This document shows positions 42,920 to 50,486 of a stretch of DNA of 64,000 nt, piece by piece (the first letter of the stretch is position 1; each line of letters opens with the position of its first letter). Below the pieces are notes generated by a model, which saw only the letters and a list, made by a program, of their open reading frames with translations, was not told where the DNA came from and did no database searches. A program made the position numbers and the translations under genes. This DNA is from G965230065 sp965230065. GTDB lineage: Bacteria; Bacteroidota; Bacteroidia; Cytophagales; Cyclobacteriaceae. The stretch is from positions 558,001 through 622,000 of the forward strand of contig OZ245942.1 in the NCBI GenBank assembly GCA_965230065.1, read 5' to 3'.

Positions 42920-44545
42920 TTAAAACAACTGGTATTCGGGAGATGCCATCAGCGTTTTGATAAAATTGCTGAGGGCAGAATAGATGGCAGAGGCATTGCC
43001 GGTTTTTATGTAATCATTCCATTCCAATTTCCAGTTTTCTTCATCAAGTCCGCTGAGTAGGGCCTCTTTAAAGTACCGAAAACGTGCGTCGGTGATGGCT
43101 TCCGGTAAAAAGTAATCAACAAACGTTTGCACAAGCGCATCGGCATTATTCGGCTGGGGAAAATACCCTGAGTCTCGTACAAAGCCCACAATATCAATCT
43201 TTATCCCGCCTTTGGTAAATTTTCGGCTAAAGCGCTCGTGGGTGAGCAGTAACTCGGGAAGCTGGTAACGGGCAATCATGGTAGACGCATTGAACCAAAG
43301 CCTGGAGTATCCCGGCTCCTGAAAGTAAGCAGGAAACCCAGCCACCGTTTCGGGCAAAAACCGGGGCATGCTGGCCGGGATAAAAAACTCCTCCATAGCC
43401 CCCCAATAGGTTTCATAATGTATGGCATTCTGGTTGCGAATATGTGGCATATTCGGCTCAAAAATATTGATAGACTGAAACATCAGTTCCATGGGCGACT
43501 TTACCAGTGCCCCTACCATTTCGTTATTGCTATTGCCATCGTCTTTATCATAAAAATGCTTGCTTGAAAGCAGTATTTCCAGAGCGGGTTTCAGTTCATA
43601 GTTATTGGCACGAAGGGTTTTAGCCAAAGGGGTAATGATACCATTTTCTACTTCCTGGTTGATTTTATCCCGCACAAAAAAGCGGTAGAGCCTGCGGCTG
43701 AGGAATTTGGCCGTAGCGAGCCGTGAAAATACCATCTCGATAAAATCATCGAGTTCACGCCACATTTCTTCAGAAGTTTGCGCTCCCCTGATGGTGGTAT
43801 TTTGAAAAGCCTCACTGAAAGTTTTATCGCCCGTATCGTGTTTTTTAATAAAGGCATCACCCCGGTAAATACCTGTTTCAGCATCCAGGTACCTTCCGCG
43901 GGTAAGGGAGTTGATGGTGCCATTATAAAAGCCTGTAAACACACGCGCCGCCTGCCGAATATCCTGCTCGGTATAATTGGTGGCTTCGTCCTGTTCGCCC
44001 TTGCCGAGTGTAAAAACTTCAAAAAACTCACGTGCCCAGTTTTCATTGGGCTGGTCTTTGGTATTGGCATAGTTATCCAGGAAAAAAAGCATGCACACAT
44101 CCGTCGTCATCTTTTTGGCGAATGTTTTGAAGTTGCCCAGGGTGAAGTAACGCAACAGTTCCAGGTGGTCATACCTGACTTTGGGGCTTCTGGCTCCGTC
44201 AATGCGGGCTGTGAATGCCGTGTGCAGAAACATAACCATACGGTGGGTGATGGTTGTATCTTTTTGCGCTTCGCCCGTCCACCAGGCCATGACCAGCTCC
44301 TGCTGGGTTTTTAAATCATCGTTGGTAGAATACCCGCCATTGATCAGCGACTTATTTTTGTCAAGGCTCAGCGGTTCGGGCATGGTGAGTTTGGCCGGTT
44401 TCAAAAGCTGCTTCAGGGCATCAGCAGGTGTCATTTTCTCGAGAGCCTTTACCTGACTGATGGTATAACGGTAAGTAGTACGCCGAAGAAGGTGGGCAGC
44501 CAGTCTTCTGCCCAGCACCTGGTTATAAGGAGAGAGGGTCGCCAT
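42920..44545 (-). CDS. DUF1800 family protein
   Basis: 541 aa, recognised from RRLAAHLLRRTTYRYT at the N-terminus, then NENWAREFFEVFTLGKGEQ, TEQDIRQAARVFTGF and FVRDKINQEVENGIITPLAKTLR. DUF1800 proteins are helical proteins of unknown activity, nearly always next to DUF1501 genes in Bacteroidota and Planctomycetota. No signal peptide is obvious here. It forms a two-gene unit with the downstream DUF1501 gene. Confidence 0.93.
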   Translation of the reverse strand: MATLSPYNQVLGRRLAAHLLRRTTYRYTISQVKALEKMTPADALKQLLKPAKLTMPEPLSLDKNKSLINGGYSTNDDLKTQQELVMAWWTGEAQKDTTITHRMVMFLHTAFTARIDGARSPKVRYDHLELLRYFTLGNFKTFAKKMTTDVCMLFFLDNYANTKDQPNENWAREFFEVFTLGKGEQDEATNYTEQDIRQAARVFTGFYNGTINSLTRGRYLDAETGIYRGDAFIKKHDTGDKTFSEAFQNTTIRGAQTSEEMWRELDDFIEMVFSRLATAKFLSRRLYRFFVRDKINQEVENGIITPLAKTLRANNYELKPALEILLSSKHFYDKDDGNSNNEMVGALVKSPMELMFQSINIFEPNMPHIRNQNAIHYETYWGAMEEFFIPASMPRFLPETVAGFPAYFQEPGYSRLWFNASTMIARYQLPELLLTHERFSRKFTKGGIKIDIVGFVRDSGYFPQPNNADALVQTFVDYFLPEAITDARFRYFKEALLSGLDEENWKLEWNDYIKTGNASAIYSALSNFIKTLMASPEYQLF

Positions 44546-44764
44546 AAAAAAAGTTTATCCTTTGAATGTTAAATAAAAGAATAAAACAATTTCCATGAAA
44601 ATTTTCGCTACAGGGAACTACATGTACTATTCTGCACAACATTCGGGGGAAAAAATTTAAAAAAAAGCCAAAAGCCCCGGTAGTGAGAATGATTAATGCA
44701 AAATTTTATATCATAATGAGGATATTTTCATAATGATAGAGGGATTCAACTCAATTATATAAAA

Positions 44765-45409
44765 TTAATGCTTGCCTGCATTCAAAGTGTATCCTACATA
44801 TAGCTGTAAAACCCTGTTTTTTAATTTCAATTTTGAATCGGCAATAGGGTTACCATCATTATCTGCAATCTGAAGTTCATCCGTAACACTGGTAAGTCCG
44901 TAATTATAACGCATCCCTACTGTCAAAAAATTCATAAATCTATATTCTAAACCTGCATCAATACCAACATCAAACTTTTTGCTGTAAAGAAAGTCTACAT
45001 CTTCTGTTCTATCATCAAACTTTGATTTTGCTGATATCAAGTAACCCAGTTCCGGCCCAATACCCAAATACAGGTTTTCAATGATTTCATAATTTAAAAG
45101 TACTGGCAGGTTGATATAATGAAGGTGCAAATTTGCTTTTTCAAAACCCTCTTGATCTATTTCAAAGCCTTTGTTGTTATACAAAACTTCCAGAAGAAGT
45201 GACAGCCGTTCGCTAACAGGAATAATACTAAACCCGCCTACATGATAAGAAAGTCTCATCGTAGGGTTCTCAAAACCAGCATTATCCGGAATATTTCCAA
45301 AGGTGGCATCTGTCAGGTTCCCCCCTGCTTTAACACCAAATTTCACCTGGGAAAATGCAGAAAAAGAGGTAATTAAAAATACTACTATAAAGAAATATAA
45401 CTTAAGCAT
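44765..45409 (-). CDS. PorT/OmpA-type beta-barrel porin family protein
   Basis: 214 aa from the internal Met at 45409, which gives a proper signal peptide (MLKLYFFIVVFLITSFSAFSQ); an upstream in-frame ATG at 45469 would bury it. The mature protein starts VKFGVKAGGNLTDATFG, a standard opening of the outer-membrane beta-barrel 2 family, and shows amphipathic strands to the end (LQLYVGYTLNAG). An eight-stranded barrel is likely. Function unknown; monocistronic. Confidence 0.9.
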   Translation of the reverse strand: MLKLYFFIVVFLITSFSAFSQVKFGVKAGGNLTDATFGNIPDNAGFENPTMRLSYHVGGFSIIPVSERLSLLLEVLYNNKGFEIDQEGFEKANLHLHYINLPVLLNYEIIENLYLGIGPELGYLISAKSKFDDRTEDVDFLYSKKFDVGIDAGLEYRFMNFLTVGMRYNYGLTSVTDELQIADNDGNPIADSKLKLKNRVLQLYVGYTLNAGKH

Positions 45410-45510
45410 AAGGCATAATTTTGGATATAAAATTTTTGCCCTAAAATACCTAATTCTTGCAAAATTCACACAAATAAACAGTGTATTTTTATTTGAGCAA
45501 ATTATTTTAA

Positions 45511-45658
45511 TTCACCGATGCTCCGGGTTCGGATAATCAAACCGGCAGCCAGCTTCCCATTCAGAACGCTGGTTCCCGTGGGCGGGAATACCCCCGGCGT
45601 CTTTGAGTATTCTTGCCAGGTGCAGCAGGTTCCAGGTCATGAAGGTGGTGTTGCGGTT
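45511..45658 (-). pseudogene. duplicated 3' end of the flavodoxin-like gene (remnant)
   Basis: This 148-bp block matches 46506-46653 with only 5 mismatches. On the minus strand it would encode the last 48 residues of the flavodoxin-like protein (NRNTTFMTWNLLHLARILKD to DYPNPEHR), stop codon included, with two amino-acid changes. No start codon or upstream part is present. The block begins exactly where the PIN toxin gene ends. Confidence 0.9.
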
Positions 45659-46145
45659 ATCCTTTCATTGTTTCTTCACCCACTTGTTTTAAAATATTGT
45701 TCAGCAATTTTCTTGAGAAGTACCTTTTATTTTTAAGCCATTTCTCAAAAACAGGTTTCAAATTATTTATCAATCCCTTTTGCTTTGCCTTCAATAACAA
45801 TCCAATTGAACCTATACAATTTACATCAAAGGATTCAGCTATGATTCTTGCCTTATTATCATCTATCAACAAATAATCGGCATTTAGCTCTTCATATAAA
45901 ACCACTGATTCTGATTCTCCATAATCCATGATAACAGACAGGTGATTTTTTGATTTGATTTTGACTACCCGTTTTTCCAGCTGATAAAGTAGCTTTTTGT
46001 CAAATTCAGGGTTTTCATAGGCTTGAATTTCCTCCCAAACAGCATTTGCAATATAAAATTCTCCAAACACCTTTTCAATGAGGTCAACCTGCCTTACAAT
46101 TCCGAGAGAAATTAACACTCCTGTATCAGCAATGACAATTTTCAT
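45657..46145 (-). CDS. PIN-domain toxin (DUF3368 family)
   Basis: 162 aa. The N-terminal KIVIADTGVLISLG gives the first PIN acidic residue, and MDYGESESVVLYEE and LLIDDNKARIIAE give the others, followed by the DUF3368 feature GSIGLLLKAKQKGLI. PIN proteins of this group are metal-dependent RNases acting as toxins. The UPF0175 gene 3 bp upstream is the usual antitoxin. The toxin's TAA stop uses the last two bases of the 148-bp duplication, so the coding end coincides with the junction of the inserted segment. Confidence 0.92.
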   Translation of the reverse strand: MKIVIADTGVLISLGIVRQVDLIEKVFGEFYIANAVWEEIQAYENPEFDKKLLYQLEKRVVKIKSKNHLSVIMDYGESESVVLYEELNADYLLIDDNKARIIAESFDVNCIGSIGLLLKAKQKGLINNLKPVFEKWLKNKRYFSRKLLNNILKQVGEETMKG

Positions 46146-46148
46146 AAA

Positions 46149-46415
46149 CTATAACCCTCTTAACTTCTCTACATCACCCATGATTTGATCTGTGTCTAGT
46201 CTGGAAACCGGAATTTTATTCTTTGCCAGTATCTTTTCAAATTCAAACCGGGTTAACCCTGATAATTGCACAGCTTTTCCAAATGTTAGTTTTCCCTCAT
46301 GAAAAAGCATTAAAGCTATTGCTGATTGAAAATGAGTTTTCAATTCCTGTTCAGACTCATTGAGTGTAATCAATAAATCTGATGGTATATCAATGGGAAT
46401 AGTAATATTTTTCAT
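46149..46415 (-). CDS. UPF0175 family antitoxin
   Basis: 88 aa from the ATG at 46415 (MKNITIPIDIPSDLL); a longer in-frame start at 46433 adds six residues without family support. The body (FQSAIALMLFHEGKLTFGKAVQLSGLTRFEFEKIL) is the typical UPF0175 ribbon/helix DNA-binding antitoxin. It precedes the PIN toxin by 3 bp and presumably represses the pair and neutralises the toxin. The pair is clearly A/T-richer than the flanking flavodoxin-like sequence, suggesting acquisition. Confidence 0.92.
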   Translation of the reverse strand: MKNITIPIDIPSDLLITLNESEQELKTHFQSAIALMLFHEGKLTFGKAVQLSGLTRFEFEKILAKNKIPVSRLDTDQIMGDVEKLRGL

Positions 46416-46505
46416 AATACCAAAGTTACACATTTTGACAGATGTTTATTATGATATAACCTAACAATTCCACTCAAAATTTCTATAGAAAAAGACACAT
46501 TACAT

Positions 46506-46653
46506 TTCACCGATGCTCCGGGTTCGGATAATCAAACCGGCAGGCGGCTTCCCATTCAGAGCGCTGGTTGCCGTGGGCGGGAATACCCTCGGCGTCTTTG
46601 AGTATTCTTGCCAGGTGCAGCAGGTTCCAGGTCATGAAGGTGGTGTTGCGGTT
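46506..46653 (-). repeat. 148-bp direct repeat, intact-gene copy
   Basis: This is the 3' end of the flavodoxin-like gene, repeated in the same orientation at 45511-45658 (143 of 148 identical). The two copies bracket the UPF0175/PIN pair, giving a layout like attL/attR of an element inserted in a gene's 3' end, but no integrase is present. Confidence 0.88.
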
Positions 46654-47265
46654 GGTAAAATCATTTTCGGGGCCACCCGAGCCTTCGTCCAGGTAAGAAG
46701 GGCCGGGGCCTGCTTCGCCCAGCCAGGCGGCATCGGCCTGGGGAGGGATCGTATACCCCAAATGCTGTAATGAGTACAGGATATTCATGGCGCAGTGCTT
46801 GGCACCATCTTCATTGCCTGTTATCAGACAGCCGCCTACTTTTCCGTAATAGGCATACTGCCCCTGTGCATTCAGTTCAGCCGAATTGGCATATAACCTT
46901 TCGATAATTTTGGTGCAGATGGATGATTTCTCTCCCAGCCAAATAGGTGTAGTGATAACCAAAATATCAGCATTTTTCACTTTTTTATAAAGCGCGGGCC
47001 AATCATCTTTTTCCCATCCGTGTTCGGTCATGTCTGGGTACACACCGTTGGCAATTTGATAGTCTACCGGACGGAGTACTTCTACATCCACTTTGTTTTT
47101 TTCCATGATGGCCTTTGCAATGCGGATAAGCCCGCTGGTGTGCGACAATGTGGGAGATTTTTTCAGCGTACAATTCAGAAATAAGGCTTTCAGGTCAGAA
47201 AAATCCCATTGGCTTTCCGAACACATTTGCTGCTGTTTTTCATTCAATATATCATCTGAACCCAT
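46507..47265 (-). CDS. flavodoxin-like / NAD(P)H-dependent FMN reductase family protein
   Basis: 252 aa. The flavodoxin-like fold is seen in LKALFLNCTLKKSPTLSHTSG (FMN phosphate loop), DILVITTPIWLGEKSSICTKIIERL and GKVGGCLITGNEDGAKHC. The C-terminal ~50 residues (HLARILKDAEGIPAHGNQRSEW) are a family-specific extension. It is a cytosolic flavin reductase or quinone-type oxidoreductase by family. Its 3' end is duplicated beyond the toxin-antitoxin pair; the copy attached to this gene is complete. Confidence 0.9.
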   Translation of the reverse strand: MGSDDILNEKQQQMCSESQWDFSDLKALFLNCTLKKSPTLSHTSGLIRIAKAIMEKNKVDVEVLRPVDYQIANGVYPDMTEHGWEKDDWPALYKKVKNADILVITTPIWLGEKSSICTKIIERLYANSAELNAQGQYAYYGKVGGCLITGNEDGAKHCAMNILYSLQHLGYTIPPQADAAWLGEAGPGPSYLDEGSGGPENDFTNRNTTFMTWNLLHLARILKDAEGIPAHGNQRSEWEAACRFDYPNPEHR

Positions 47266-47379
47266 TGTATTCTGTATTTTTTTGAGCGATTATGCCAAAT
47301 TTTTTATAATTTAAAGAAACGGCATGTCAATCCGCAGACATACCCTTACTTTTTAGGCGATCAATTAAACATATACTGA

Positions 47380-47817
47380 ATGCTCAGGCCCTACCATTTT
47401 TACGATCGGAAAAGATTGTTGGAAATATTCAGAAAAAACGTACCCGATTTTTTTGCGGCTGCCGAAGAACATACCTTTCTCCATTACCTGGAGCAGTTTG
47501 CAACCACCTATTTTGTGATTGAAAATAAGCACCGCATCATTGGGGCAGGTGGGTATCATTTTACAGATGACCCGGACACTGCCCGGCTTTCGTGGCAATT
47601 TGTAGACCCTGCTTTTCACCGCATGGGCTTTGGGCGGGAACTCACAGCCTATTTGTTACGGAAGGTTTCCACCCACCAAAGCATTCGTTTTGTAACCGTC
47701 TGGACTTCTCAACATGCTTACGGTTTTTATGAAAAGTTTGGGTTTAGGGTAGAAAAAATCAAAAAAAACTACTGGGGCAAAGACCTGGACTTATATGTGA
47801 TGGGGATGTCGCGGTGA
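47380..47817 (+). CDS. GNAT family N-acetyltransferase
   Basis: 145 aa. It has the acetyl-CoA-binding motif A (SWQFVDPAFHRMGFGRELTAYLL, with R-x-G-F-G) and the motif B end (YGFYEKFGFRVEKIKKNYW). Substrate unknown. A single gene with a long imperfect hairpin starting directly at its stop codon. Confidence 0.9.
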   Translation: MLRPYHFYDRKRLLEIFRKNVPDFFAAAEEHTFLHYLEQFATTYFVIENKHRIIGAGGYHFTDDPDTARLSWQFVDPAFHRMGFGRELTAYLLRKVSTHQSIRFVTVWTSQHAYGFYEKFGFRVEKIKKNYWGKDLDLYVMGMSR

Positions 47818-47877
47818 GGTTATTTGTTATACGTTAATAGTTATTTGCAAAAAACCATTAAAGTATGACAAATAACC
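47818..47877 (+). repeat. long hairpin of GTTATTTG words after the GNAT gene
   Basis: GGTTATTTGTTATAC (47818-47832) pairs with GTATGACAAATAACC (47863-47877) over 15 bp with one G-T type mismatch. The loop contains a further TTATTTGC, and CAATAACAAA follows, so alternative pairings are possible. No T-run follows. Confidence 0.6.
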
Positions 47878-47969
47878 AATAACAAACCTGAAAGGCAGTG
47901 AAAATTCAACAAAATGCATCCAAAATGTGAAATATTATTTCGTGCTATCATTTAGTGAATCAGATTTTG

Positions 47970-47977
47970 TAGATTTG
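47970..47977 (+). promoter_or_regulatory. candidate -7 box (TAGATTTG) for aconitase
   Basis: TAGATTTG matches TANNTTTG and lies 45 bp before the aconitase ATG in an A/T-rich gap. The -33 element is not evident. Confidence 0.35.
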
Positions 47978-48022
47978 CCTACTGACAATCAAAGTTTATA
48001 TTAATTAATAAGATTATTTCCT

Positions 48023-50293
48023 ATGGCATTTGACATTGACATGATTAAGCATGTGTACGCCAATATGGGCGCGCGCATCAACAAAGCCCGCGAGATAGTA
48101 GGCAGGCCCCTCACCCTGGCTGAAAAAATATTGTATTCCCATCTTTATCAAGGCGACCCTTCTGAAGCTTATGGGCGGGGTAAGTCTTATGTAGAATTTA
48201 GCCCCGACCGGGTAGCCATGCAGGATGCTACGGCACAGATGGCGCTTTTGCAGTTTATGCAGGCAGGTAAGCCCCAGGCTGCCGTTCCTTCTACCGTGCA
48301 TTGCGACCACCTCATCCAGGCCGAAGTAGGTGCCGCACAAGATTTAAAAACGGCCATTAGTACAAACAAAGAGGTATATGACTTCCTTGCTTCGGTATCC
48401 AATAAATACGGTATTGGTTTCTGGAAACCAGGTGCGGGTATCATCCACCAGGTAGTTTTGGAAAACTATGCGTTTCCCGGCGGTATGATGATTGGTACCG
48501 ACTCACACACACCCAACGCGGGTGGCCTTGGCATGATCGCCATTGGTGTAGGTGGAGCCGATGCCGTAGACGTAATGGCAGGCATGCCCTGGGAGCTGAA
48601 ATTCCCTAAGCTGATTGGCGTAAAACTAACCGGAAAGCTCAACGGATGGACATCTTCCAAAGATGTAATCCTGAAAGTAGCAGGTATCCTTACCGTAAAA
48701 GGCGGAACGGGTGCTATTGTAGAATATTTTGGCGAAGGTGCCGATGCCCTTTCCTGTACCGGAAAAGGAACCATCTGTAACATGGGTGCAGAAATTGGTG
48801 CGACCACTTCTTTATTCTCGTATGGCGATAAAATGAAAGAATACTTGCTGGCAACCGAGCGGGAAGACATTGCCAATGAAGCCGATAAGGTGAGGGAACA
48901 CCTGCGGGCCGACCCCGAAGTGGAAAGTGCCCCTGAAAAATATTACGACCAGGTGATCGAGATCAACCTGTCTGAACTGGAGCCCCACGTAAACGGCCCC
49001 TTCACACCTGACCTCGCCTGGCCTATATCCAAACTGGCCGAGGCCGTGAAAACAGAAGGATGGCCTGAGGAAATTGAAGTAGGGTTGATTGGTTCTTGTA
49101 CCAACTCTTCTTATGAAGACATTACCCGCGCAGCTTCCATAGCCCAGCAGGCGATTGACAAAAAGCTGGTCGCGAAATCAGAATTTACCATTACGCCCGG
49201 CTCTGAACAGGTACGCTATACGACCGAGCGTGACGGACTGCTCGATGTTTTTGACAAAATGGGAGGCGTTGTTCTCGCCAATGCCTGTGGCCCTTGTATC
49301 GGTCAGTGGGCAAGGCACAGCGATGACCCCAGCAAGAAAAACACCATCGTTACGTCTTTCAACCGGAACTTTGCCAAAAGAAATGATGGTAACCCCAATA
49401 CCCACTCTTTTGTAACTTCACCCGAAATGACCACGGCACTTGCCATTGCGGGCCGCCTTTCTTTCAATCCGTTGAAAGACAAACTGATGAACGAAGACGG
49501 GGAAGAAGTGATGCTGGAAGAACCAAAAGGGATTGAACTGCCTACCCAGGGCTTTGCCGTAGAAGATGCCGGCTATCAGGCCCCGGCCGAAGACGGCAGT
49601 AGTGTGGATGTCGTAGTAAAACCTGGTTCTGACCGACTGGAACTCCTTGACCCTTTTGCGCCCTGGGATGGAAAAAATATCTCGGATATGCGGTTGCTGC
49701 TGAAAGCGTTTGGGAAGTGTACTACCGACCACATTTCTATGGCGGGCCCCTGGTTGAAATACAGAGGGCACCTGGATAATATTTCCAACAACTGCTTCAT
49801 TGGTGCCATCAACGCTTTTAACAAAGAAGCCAATAAGGTGAAAAACCTTGTAACCGGAGAGTATGGCGAAGTGCCTGCCACCCAACGGGTTTACAAAAAG
49901 CATGGCATCCCTACTATTGTGGTGGGTGATGAAAACTATGGGGAAGGTTCTTCCCGGGAGCATGCGGCCATGGAGCCTCGTCATTTGGGCGTACGCATTA
50001 TTTTGGTAAAATCTTTTGCCCGTATTCACGAAACCAACCTCAAAAAGCAGGGAATGCTCGGCCTTACGTTTGCCGACCCTGCCGATTACGACAAAGTGCG
50101 TGAAGATGATGTGATTGAAACCGTAGACCTGGATCAGTTTGCCCCCGGCAAGCCTGTAACCCTGCGTTTCAAGCACTCAGATGGTACAGAAGACTTGGTG
50201 AAGACGAACCATACATACAATGAAAACCAGATTGAATGGTTCAAAGCCGGTTCGGCCCTGAACCTTATCCGCCAGAAGGAAAAAGAAGGATAA
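48023..50293 (+). CDS. acn: aconitate hydratase, mitochondrial type
   Basis: 756 aa. The 4Fe-4S ligands are Cys359 (GSCTNSSYEDI), Cys422 and Cys425 (NACGPCIGQW), the same spacing as in the mitochondrial enzyme. The substrate-binding SDSHTPNAGGLG-type motif (TDSHTPNAGG) and the C-terminal swivel domain with GEGSSREHAAMEPRH are present. It converts citrate to isocitrate in the TCA cycle. Cytosolic, monocistronic, closed by a strong terminator. Confidence 0.97.
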   Translation: MAFDIDMIKHVYANMGARINKAREIVGRPLTLAEKILYSHLYQGDPSEAYGRGKSYVEFSPDRVAMQDATAQMALLQFMQAGKPQAAVPSTVHCDHLIQAEVGAAQDLKTAISTNKEVYDFLASVSNKYGIGFWKPGAGIIHQVVLENYAFPGGMMIGTDSHTPNAGGLGMIAIGVGGADAVDVMAGMPWELKFPKLIGVKLTGKLNGWTSSKDVILKVAGILTVKGGTGAIVEYFGEGADALSCTGKGTICNMGAEIGATTSLFSYGDKMKEYLLATEREDIANEADKVREHLRADPEVESAPEKYYDQVIEINLSELEPHVNGPFTPDLAWPISKLAEAVKTEGWPEEIEVGLIGSCTNSSYEDITRAASIAQQAIDKKLVAKSEFTITPGSEQVRYTTERDGLLDVFDKMGGVVLANACGPCIGQWARHSDDPSKKNTIVTSFNRNFAKRNDGNPNTHSFVTSPEMTTALAIAGRLSFNPLKDKLMNEDGEEVMLEEPKGIELPTQGFAVEDAGYQAPAEDGSSVDVVVKPGSDRLELLDPFAPWDGKNISDMRLLLKAFGKCTTDHISMAGPWLKYRGHLDNISNNCFIGAINAFNKEANKVKNLVTGEYGEVPATQRVYKKHGIPTIVVGDENYGEGSSREHAAMEPRHLGVRIILVKSFARIHETNLKKQGMLGLTFADPADYDKVREDDVIETVDLDQFAPGKPVTLRFKHSDGTEDLVKTNHTYNENQIEWFKAGSALNLIRQKEKEG

Positions 50294-50363
50294 GCAACAT
50301 TCTGCTTTTTTGTAAGGCGGCTGTGTCGACAGCCCGGTCACTGAGCCGTCCTACTTATAACTT

Positions 50364-50419
50364 AAAAGCCCGCAACACTCCTGCATTCATTGGGATGGGA
50401 ATTGTTGCGGGCTTTTTTA
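50364..50419 (+). terminator. intrinsic terminator after aconitase
   Basis: A perfect 14-bp stem, AAAAGCCCGCAACA (50364-50377) with TGTTGCGGGCTTTT (50403-50416), and a 25-nt loop are followed by T residues, 70 bp past the aconitase stop. The A-run on the left means it may also serve the convergent kinase gene. Confidence 0.85.
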
Positions 50420-50486
50420 TGTATTTTTTATAGCTCCGGTTTTGCTTTCAGTAAGCCTTCTCTACCCATTCATAAAAAAATAGAAA

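Noticed and set aside
45518..45736. 72-codon plus-strand frame over the 148-bp repeat (also present at 46513-46770)
   Set aside because: It is the antisense of the flavodoxin-like gene's 3' end, appearing twice only because that end is duplicated.
49418..50176. 252-codon minus-strand open frame opposite aconitase
   Set aside because: Lies wholly within the well-conserved aconitase gene and shows no domain features.
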